This document shows, in pieces, positions 30,571 to 33,640 of a stretch of 33,640 nt of DNA (positions are counted from its first letter, which is position 1; every line of letters begins with the position of its first letter). The notes under the pieces are model-generated. The model ran no database searches, was not told where the DNA came from, and saw only the letters and a program-made list of their open reading frames with translations. Position numbers and translations under genes: made by a program. The stretch comes from a virus, in IMG/VR virus record IMGVR_UViG_3300021594_000473, positions 1 to 33,640 of that record; one strand, 5' to 3'.

Positions 30571-30697
30571 TGCTGACGGATTGAGTGTAGGATGCGGGAG
30601 TCGGTTTGGCATCTGTCCCCCTGGGAACGTGATCCAATACAATGCCAACAGCAATGCCAATCAGAACGAACTGTAGGAAGTTCTCAATTCGGCGCAT
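30566..30697 (-). CDS. Short membrane protein (43 aa)
   Basis: MRRIENFLQFVLIGIAVGIV then LDHVPRGTDAKPTPASYTQS and VSI. A basic N-terminus followed by a clear transmembrane segment (about residues 7-20) and a polar tail: a typical single-pass membrane peptide. Small membrane proteins of this kind are frequent in early regions of phages, where some block host or rival phage functions; nothing here identifies the target. Its stop lies inside the promoter of the 46-aa gene, so spacing is extremely tight. Confidence 0.6.
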   Translation of the reverse strand: MRRIENFLQFVLIGIAVGIVLDHVPRGTDAKPTPASYTQSVSI

Positions 30698-30711
30698 CAG
30701 GGATCAGTGGG

Positions 30712-30730
30712 GAACGGAATCAGTATAGCA
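30712..30730 (-). promoter_or_regulatory. Variant block promoter (TGCTATACT)
   Basis: Minus strand TGCTATACTGATTCCGTTCC: extended -10 TGCTATACT, with GAT and GTTC positions matching the consensus. It directly follows the hairpin at 30736-30753. Confidence 0.55.
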
Positions 30731-30735
30731 CGGAA

Positions 30736-30753
30736 GGGGGGCAGGTGCCCCCC
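30736..30753 (-). terminator. Hairpin terminator after the KTSC-like gene
   Basis: GGGGGGCA / TGCCCCCC (minus strand GGGGGGCACCTGCCCCCC): near-perfect palindrome of 18 bases, 7 bases after the stop at 30761, followed by TTCCGT. Confidence 0.65.
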
Positions 30754-30760
30754 GACTCTA

Positions 30761-30985
30761 TCAGGCGACAGCGACCAGTTGATCGTTGCGGATAGCAGTG
30801 TTCACAAAGCGACCCACCGAACCCTCAGGATCGGCAATCACGGCGCTCAGTTGGGCAACGAACTGCTCAACATCTTGCACACCGTAGGTATAATCACGAC
30901 CACCGTTGAAGGTGATAGTTACTTGACCATTCTCCACGTCAGAGATGTTCTCAATGGCGCTGGAGGTAAAGTTGAACTGAGACAT
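30761..30985 (-). CDS. KTSC-like domain protein (74 aa)
   Basis: MSQFNFTSSAIENISDVENG, then QVTITFNGGRDYTYGVQDVE, QFVAQLSAVIADPEGSVGRF and VNTAIRNDQLVAVA. The pattern 'SSAIENI.Y...L.V.F.GG..Y.Y..V....V..L..A...GS.GRFVNTAIR' fits the KTSC family (related to the C-terminal domain of lysyl-tRNA synthetase), which is common in phages and whose role is unclear. I chose this ATG because a longer frame starts inside the promoter region. The leader is unusually long (about 60 bases) and AT-rich near the ATG. Promoter TATTCT upstream, strong hairpin downstream. Confidence 0.7.
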   Translation of the reverse strand: MSQFNFTSSAIENISDVENGQVTITFNGGRDYTYGVQDVEQFVAQLSAVIADPEGSVGRFVNTAIRNDQLVAVA

Positions 30986-31046
30986 AATGAATTCAAAAAG
31001 TAAAGGGTTGAGTGAAGTGTTTTGAGCGGGATGCTTCACCCCCGCT

Positions 31047-31065
31047 GATGAGATCAGAATAGGGC
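31047..31065 (-). promoter_or_regulatory. Variant block promoter (TATTCT)
   Basis: Minus strand GCCCTATTCTGATCTCATCA: consensus with TATTCT for TATACT and CATCA for AGTTC. About 60 bases before the KTSC-like ATG, so this unit has the longest leader among the clear promoters. Confidence 0.5.
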
Positions 31066-31121
31066 ACCAGGGGCAGAGAGTCAAGGGGTAGTGGACACTC
31101 TGCCAACTGGCACCCTTAGGG

Positions 31122-31598
31122 TCACTTCCAGAGACCTTCAGAGATCAGGCGATTGACCAGAGACTGTGCCAGAGATCCACAATGGGGGCAGGCGGTAGCG
31201 TATTTGATCTCAGATCGCAGGGCGTACTTTTCGGTAGAACGGAATCCGCCGAACTTGTAACGATAGACTGCGCTTACGGTTTTCATCAGTTGGCGCTTTT
31301 CAATGTCACCTTCAACCACTTTATAAACAGGGATGAAGTAACGGAAATCACCGATTGCGCGGGAACGGTTCAACTTATCCACAATCAGTTTGGCACTCTT
31401 AGCACCAAAGAAAGGGGTCAGTTCAACTTGCAACCAAGCGTGAAATGGTGCCAATTCATCACTGTGAGCACCAGAAACTTTCTGCTGATTATGCAGTTGA
31501 GCGATAGCATCATTCAGGGTCTGGAAAGACTGAGTAACGTTGCTCTGCAGTTCTTCAAGAGCAGCGGTCAGGGACTGAATGCTGTTAGCGTTGGACAT
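31122..31598 (-). CDS. Hypothetical 158-aa protein with coiled-coil start and CxxC
   Basis: The largest gene of the small-gene block. Residues 5-43 (SIQSLTAALEELQSNVTQSF...TLNDAIAQLHNQQ) form a likely coiled coil. The middle (PFHAWLQVELTPFF, GAKSAKLIVDKLNRSRAIGD) and the basic part (YRYKFGGFRSTEKYALRSEI) follow, and near the C-terminus is a single CPHC. No family recognised; two Cys plus nearby His could form part of a metal site if the protein is a dimer. I rejected a start at 31748 because it would read through the terminator/promoter gap. The start MSNANS follows a poly-C/G-rich leader. Confidence 0.6.
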   Translation of the reverse strand: MSNANSIQSLTAALEELQSNVTQSFQTLNDAIAQLHNQQKVSGAHSDELAPFHAWLQVELTPFFGAKSAKLIVDKLNRSRAIGDFRYFIPVYKVVEGDIEKRQLMKTVSAVYRYKFGGFRSTEKYALRSEIKYATACPHCGSLAQSLVNRLISEGLWK

Positions 31599-31650
31599 TG
31601 GAATGTCGGTGTTGGTGGTGGGGTCGGGTGGGGTTGTTTCCCCCCCGATG

Positions 31651-31679
31651 AACATAGAATGACAGACCAGGGCGACCAA
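31651..31679 (-). promoter_or_regulatory. Possible promoter of the 158-aa gene
   Basis: Minus strand TTGGTC (31679-31674), 17-base spacer, TATGTT (31656-31651). Only partial matches to consensus, but correct spacing, and located between the terminator at 31732-31759 and the gene. Confidence 0.35.
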
Positions 31680-31731
31680 TGCAACCAGGTGTGTGACACT
31701 ACCCGAACTGGCATAAGGTCGCTTGACAGAC

Positions 31732-31759
31732 AAAAAAAGAGGGGGCATTGTGCCCCCTT
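31732..31759 (-). terminator. Strong rho-independent terminator after the 56-aa gene
   Basis: Minus strand AGGGGGCACAATGCCCCCTC followed by TTTTTTT: 6-7 base stem, short loop and a run of seven T. It is the only textbook intrinsic terminator with a long T-run in the block, 7 bases after the stop at 31764, and its stem is a near copy of that at 29361-29379. Confidence 0.85.
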
Positions 31760-31763
31760 GTGA

Positions 31764-31934
31764 TCAGTAACCAGCAAACTCTAGGAGTTCATCCAGCGGG
31801 ATTCTTTGCCCCTCTAAGTTAGAGAAATAGGCATTGAAATCCTCTAGGAGATTGTGAGAAGTGGCAAAGCGAATTGCATCGAAATACTTAACGTAACCGT
31901 TACGATCCGCCTTGCGTTCGATGTTGCTAACCAT
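31764..31934 (-). CDS. Hypothetical 56-aa protein
   Basis: MVSNIERKADRNGYVKYFDA, then IRFATSHNLLEDFNAYFSNL and EGQRIPLDELLEFAGY. Helical, aromatic-rich, mixed charge; no family recognised. ATG overlaps the stop of the 46-aa gene (TGATG), so it is translated as the second gene of a unit that ends at the strong terminator. Confidence 0.6.
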   Translation of the reverse strand: MVSNIERKADRNGYVKYFDAIRFATSHNLLEDFNAYFSNLEGQRIPLDELLEFAGY

Positions 31935-32074
31935 CAGAATTCAATCTCCTCAGAGGTGGGTTCATTCAGATCAACGCTATCCACAGAATCAGAACAGATC
32001 GCATCGAGAATCGAAAGAATCTCCTGCCCATTGTTCCCTTGGCGAAGCATCGAAAGAAGAACGTCTTTAGACAT
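31934..32074 (-). CDS. Hypothetical 46-aa acidic protein
   Basis: MSKDVLLSMLRQGNNGQEIL, then SILDAICSDSVDSVDLNEPT and SEEIEF. One or two helices with an acidic tail (SEEIEF); acidic small proteins of this type occur often in phage early regions, sometimes as DNA mimics, but nothing here proves that. 5' leader preceded by TACAAT at 32134-32129. Overlaps the next ATG (TGATG). Confidence 0.6.
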   Translation of the reverse strand: MSKDVLLSMLRQGNNGQEILSILDAICSDSVDSVDLNEPTSEEIEF

Positions 32075-32128
32075 GGTTTCATTGTAAGGTTGAGGTTTGG
32101 TGGCAGTCTTTAGGGCGCTGCCGTTCCC

Positions 32129-32137
32129 ATTGTATCA
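32129..32137 (-). promoter_or_regulatory. -10 promoter (TACAAT) in the end of the 52-aa gene
   Basis: Minus strand GGTCTGATACAATGGGAACG: extended -10 TG.TACAAT adjoining the stop at 32137-32135. About 55 bases before the 46-aa ATG. No -35. Confidence 0.45.
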
Positions 32138-32293
32138 GACCCTAGCGAGATCTGATTCCCATTTCACCGACTTCAGAATCTCTTTGTATTCTGCGGGTGA
32201 AGGGGAGACTGATGCCTGCATGATAGCACGGCGGCACTGCTCAGCGATCTCTTCGATGCTCACAGCGCGATCAGTAGCGGGATTGTAACGCAT
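32135..32293 (-). CDS. Hypothetical 52-aa protein
   Basis: MRYNPATDRAVSIEEIAEQC, then RRAIMQASVSPSPAEYKEIL and KSVKWESDLARV. Helical; SIEEIAEQCRRAI followed by SPSPAEYKEIL suggests two helices joined by a Pro turn. No family recognised. Complete unit with TATATT promoter upstream. Confidence 0.6.
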   Translation of the reverse strand: MRYNPATDRAVSIEEIAEQCRRAIMQASVSPSPAEYKEILKSVKWESDLARV

Positions 32294-32338
32294 TGGAGGT
32301 TAGCGTTGGGTTTGGTGGGGATTCCTCCCCATGCACTC

Positions 32339-32348
32339 AATATAGCGC
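32339..32348 (-). promoter_or_regulatory. -10 promoter (TGCGCTATATT) of the 52-aa gene
   Basis: Minus strand AATGCGCTATATTGAGTGCA: TATATT at 32344-32339. It lies 45 bases before the ATG; the leader also contains GGGGAGGAATCCCC, a small palindrome near the start. Confidence 0.45.
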
Positions 32349-32373
32349 ATTCTGGGGAGGAGTCTAGGGGGGT

Positions 32374-32397
32374 TGTGCCAGATTCTGAACTGGCACA
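32374..32397 (-). terminator. Hairpin terminator after the 40-aa gene
   Basis: TGTGCCAG / CTGGCACA, perfect 8-base stem with an 8-base loop, 6 bases after the stop at 32404; the longest uninterrupted stem among these hairpins. No T-run. Confidence 0.65.
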
Positions 32398-32403
32398 GGT
32401 GAT

Positions 32404-32526
32404 TCAGTTTTTATCCTCAATCACGGTAACGATCTCCTGGGAGTTCTGGAGGTATTCAGTCTGAATGATTCCAGGAGCGATCTCAGTCTGTCCGACGATC
32501 ATAGCGAAAGCAAGGAGTTCAAGCAT
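32404..32526 (-). CDS. Hypothetical 40-aa protein
   Basis: MLELLAFAMIVGQTEIAPGI, then IQTEYLQNSQEIVTVIEDKN. A hydrophobic first 11 residues (LLAFAMIV) could be a membrane anchor or signal peptide, too short to be certain. No family recognised. Starts inside the upstream gene (8-base overlap) and is the last of a four-gene overlapping unit; the hairpin at 32374-32397 follows. Confidence 0.5.
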   Translation of the reverse strand: MLELLAFAMIVGQTEIAPGIIQTEYLQNSQEIVTVIEDKN

Positions 32527-32665
32527 CGTTAAGCATTGCAACGAGTTTGTCGTAAAGAGCATCCACATTGGTGCCCACCTGTTCGCTCACTTCATCCCAA
32601 TCATCGTGAAAGCGAATGAGATCAAGAATTGCAGCGATTTCATCAGATGTCAGAGTCATCATCAT
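32519..32665 (-). CDS. Hypothetical 48-aa protein, triple-ATG start
   Basis: MMMTLTSDEIAAILDLIRFH, then DDWDEVSEQVGTNVDALYDK and LVAMLNDA. Three consecutive ATG (32665, 32662, 32659) leave the exact start open; all give a small acidic helical protein. 'LTSDEIAAILDLIRFHDDWDEVSEQVG' looks like a conserved short phage protein, but I cannot name a family. It overlaps the 34-aa gene at its start and the 40-aa gene at its end. Confidence 0.6.
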   Translation of the reverse strand: MMMTLTSDEIAAILDLIRFHDDWDEVSEQVGTNVDALYDKLVAMLNDA

Positions 32666-32747
32666 CTGTGGGGAAGTAATCAGGGAAAGTGGGGAGGTCT
32701 CCCTCCCACACTATAGCACCGAGATCAAAGAGATCGGAGAATGACAT
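32643..32747 (-). CDS. Very short acidic protein (34 aa)
   Basis: MSFSDLFDLGAIVWEGDLPT FPDYFPT..., ending DDDSDI. The start overlaps the stop of the 51-aa gene upstream (TAATG) and the frame runs into the 48-aa gene (about 23-base overlap). Aromatic/acidic composition (WEGDLPTFPDYFPTDDD) recalls very short cyanophage proteins, but that is a memory-based impression. The DNA also contains a -10 box (TATAGT), so this stretch could instead be a plain leader. Confidence 0.5.
   Translation of the reverse strand: MSFSDLFDLGAIVWEGDLPTFPDYFPTDDDDSDI
32710..32718 (-). promoter_or_regulatory. -10 promoter (TGCTATAGT) inside the 34-aa frame
   Basis: Minus strand GGTGCTATAGTGTGGGAGGG: extended -10 TGCTATAGT at 32715-32710, followed by the palindrome GGGAGGGAGACCTCCC. 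It would give the 48-aa and 40-aa genes their own transcript. Confidence 0.4.
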
Positions 32748-32902
32748 TAAAAGTCGTTGGATGAGTCAAGGGGCAGACCCTCAGCAAGGTCATCATACTC
32801 TGGATCGTAGAATGCTTCAACCTCCCGTAGGGTTTCTTCATCATCGTAGAAACCGAAGGAGATTGCTTCTTCGATCTGGGGGTCTTCAATGAAGTGGTTC
32901 AT
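32747..32902 (-). CDS. Hypothetical 51-aa acidic protein
   Basis: MNHFIEDPQIEEAISFGFYD, then DEETLREVEAFYDPEYDDLA and EGLPLDSSNDF. Strongly acidic (many Asp/Glu, few Lys/Arg), Tyr/Phe-containing. Such small acidic proteins may act as protein-binding or DNA-mimic factors, but there is no direct evidence here. It heads the four-gene overlapping unit; a CATACT promoter lies 17 bases upstream. Confidence 0.6.
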   Translation of the reverse strand: MNHFIEDPQIEEAISFGFYDDEETLREVEAFYDPEYDDLAEGLPLDSSNDF

Positions 32903-32918
32903 GGTGGTGAGTTCCGTT

Positions 32919-32940
32919 GAACAATGTCAGTATGGCAGGG
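32919..32940 (-). promoter_or_regulatory. Variant block promoter (CATACT)
   Basis: Minus strand TGCCATACTGACATTGTTCA: matches TATACTGATCTCAGTTCA at most positions. 17 bases before the ATG at 32902 and directly after the hairpin at 32944-32963. Confidence 0.55.
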
Positions 32941-32943
32941 GAT

Positions 32944-32963
32944 GGGGGGCAGTGCAACCCCCC
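32944..32963 (-). terminator. Hairpin terminator after the 60-aa gene
   Basis: GGGGGG / CCCCCC with loop TTGCACTG (minus strand), 13 bases after the stop at 32977, just upstream of the CATACT promoter. The loop shares TTGCA with the hairpin at 28443-28463. Confidence 0.6.
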
Positions 32964-32976
32964 CTTGTGCCACTTG

Positions 32977-33159
32977 TCAGTCTGTCACATCCTCCAGCAG
33001 TTCAGGGTAGTATTCTTCACACTCAGTGATCAATTCTTCATCAGAATACTTACCATAACCCTCATCCAGATAATCATAACACAGTTGTGTCATTGTCTTA
33101 AGATCCATGTCATCCAACATTTGCTGAATGAGAGCATCTTGAAGTTCAGTACGGTTCAT
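32977..33159 (-). CDS. Conserved short cyanophage-type protein (60 aa)
   Basis: MNRTELQDALIQQMLDDMDL, then KTMTQLCYDYLDEGYGKYSD and EELITECEEYYPELLEDVTD. The pattern 'R.ELQDALIQQMLDDMD..T..QL.YD.L...Y..YS.EELI.E...YYPELLED' is one I recall from many T4-like cyanophages. Function unknown; all-helical, acidic. It lies 2 bases after the stop of the 58-aa gene and is the last gene of a coupled unit. Confidence 0.72.
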   Translation of the reverse strand: MNRTELQDALIQQMLDDMDLKTMTQLCYDYLDEGYGKYSDEELITECEEYYPELLEDVTD

Positions 33160-33161
33160 GA

Positions 33162-33338
33162 TCAGAAACGAATGATAGGGTGATCAACATCGAGGACATC
33201 ACATTCCTCAGTTGCAAACACAAAATCTACATCGTATTGAATGTGCTGATCCTCCCATTTATTGTAGAGGCAAACATCTTGATTCAGTTGTTCCTCGTTC
33301 AGTTGTTGCAACTGTTGCAGAAGTTCTTTGTACTTCAT
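33162..33338 (-). CDS. Hypothetical 58-aa protein, paralogue of its upstream neighbour
   Basis: MKYKELLQQLQQLNEEQLNQ, then DVCLYNKWEDQHIQYDVDFV and FATEECDVLDVDHPIIRF. It shares a plan with the 66-aa product upstream: YK(E/D)LL..LQ, a QL(N/D) segment, a DV.xY stretch and a C-terminal DVLD.DHP..xF. Similar short proteins occur in cyanophages; function unknown to me. ATG overlaps the upstream stop (TGATG). Confidence 0.7.
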   Translation of the reverse strand: MKYKELLQQLQQLNEEQLNQDVCLYNKWEDQHIQYDVDFVFATEECDVLDVDHPIIRF

Positions 33339-33538
33339 CAGAAGGAGAGGTAGGGATGATCAGAATCTAACACGTCGTTGGTGTCAGATGCGGTGAGCAG
33401 TGTTGTGATGGGATAATACTCATCAGCATCAGGATCATACACTGTAGGGGTGCAGTCCAACTGCTCTGCTGTCATGGATTGTAACATGACCAGCAGATCC
33501 TTATAGGTTTGGCAACCGTAGGGTGCGTTAGGTGTCAT
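33338..33538 (-). CDS. Hypothetical 66-aa protein of the same small family
   Basis: MTPNAPYGCQTYKDLLVMLQ, then SMTAEQLDCTPTVYDPDADE, YYPITTLLTASDTNDVLDSD and HPYLSF. The sequence YKDLL..L..M..EQLD.T.TVYDPDADEYYP...DVLD.DHPYL is a pattern I recall from short cyanophage proteins. It is the longer of two adjacent paralogues. Its ATG is 1 base before the stop of the upstream partial gene ends (ATGA-type contact), so it is translationally coupled. Confidence 0.7.
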   Translation of the reverse strand: MTPNAPYGCQTYKDLLVMLQSMTAEQLDCTPTVYDPDADEYYPITTLLTASDTNDVLDSDHPYLSF

Positions 33539-33539
33539 T

Positions 33540-33640
33540 TCAGAATGATACGATAATCAATGGAATTGATGCACCAACCTGTAGCACAGGTAATCTCTTC
33601 GATGAGATCATCCTCATCATCTGCCTCCCAGATTTGCCCT
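33540..33640 (-). CDS. Partial short protein (C-terminal 33 codons, cut by window edge)
   Basis: The C-terminus of a gene that starts beyond base 33640. The visible part reads ...GQIWEADDEDDLIEEITCAT then GWCINSIDYRIILK. The combination of an acidic helix (EADDEDDLIEEI), CATGWC and a short beta end resembles C-termini of small cyanophage proteins of unknown function. Stop TGA at 33542-33540 sits 1 base before the ATG of the next gene. Confidence 0.55.
   Translation of the reverse strand, partial: GKSGRQMMRMISSKRLPVLQVGASIPLIIVSF

Noticed and set aside
30761-31084. Longer version (107 aa) of the KTSC-like protein
   Set aside because: The extra N-terminus would be coded by the promoter and leader; the ATG at 30985 starts the conserved part.
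31182-31763. Plus-strand frame of 193 codons
   Set aside because: Antisense to the 158-aa gene and to the textbook terminator; no promoter or recognised domain.
28104-33000. CRISPR-like array suggested by regularly spaced repeats
   Set aside because: The 17-mer repeats are spaced by whole genes of different length and always sit before an ATG; they are promoters, not CRISPR repeats.
1-33640. Photosynthesis or other auxiliary metabolic genes, integrase, transposase
   Set aside because: No translated sequence resembles psbA, psbD, hli, mazG, phoH, integrase or transposase.

Overview
The window looks like part of a T4-like cyanophage (marine or brackish Synechococcus/Prochlorococcus myovirus type). 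Every gene I can support lies on the minus strand, so transcription runs from high to low coordinates. The identification rests on the order gp25 - gp6 - very large baseplate/virion proteins - two short conserved proteins - gp13 - gp14, on N-termini typical of cyanophage structural proteins, and on several short proteins that I recall only from this phage group. These are recognitions from memory; no search was run.

Layout from right to left, the direction of transcription. (1) 33640-27926: an accessory block of 23 very short genes (about 34-158 codons). They stand alone or in small operons of 2-4, often with ATG/stop overlaps. Most units have their own -10-type promoter and are preceded by a G/C hairpin terminator of the unit upstream. 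Five promoters contain the identical 17-mer GAACTGAGATCAGTATA (plus-strand reading), and others are variants. (2) 27890-27562: a gene-free junction of about 330 bases. (3) 27561-25739: six small or medium cyanophage-type genes, including a glycosyltransferase-like protein with a near-consensus host-type promoter. (4) 25692-1: the late virion module, comprising gp25, gp6, two overlapping giant ORFs in the gp7 position (1169 and 2864 codons, the second starting in a YHYH-type domain), a 2443-codon protein that looks like a gp8-DUF4815 fusion with a disordered tail, an 825-codon virion protein, two short proteins, gp13 and the start of gp14.

How the parts fit: module 4 builds the baseplate wedge and neck of a contractile-tailed virion and is probably read from T4-type late promoters (AATAAATA boxes before gp25 and before the gp8-like gene). 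Module 1 resembles the early, host-takeover region of T4-type phages, where small genes are exchanged as promoter/stem-loop cassettes. Base composition changes sharply between modules: sampled 60-base lines give 23-33% G+C in the giant structural genes, about 50% in the glycosyltransferase-like gene, 58% near 29.8 kb and 42% near 33.1 kb.

The points most worth checking are the promoter/stem-loop cassette system, the gp8-DUF4815 fusion, the possible frameshift between the two giant ORFs, the short inverted repeat in four 5' leaders, and the composition break. I saw no tRNA, rRNA, CRISPR array, transposase, integrase or photosynthesis gene.
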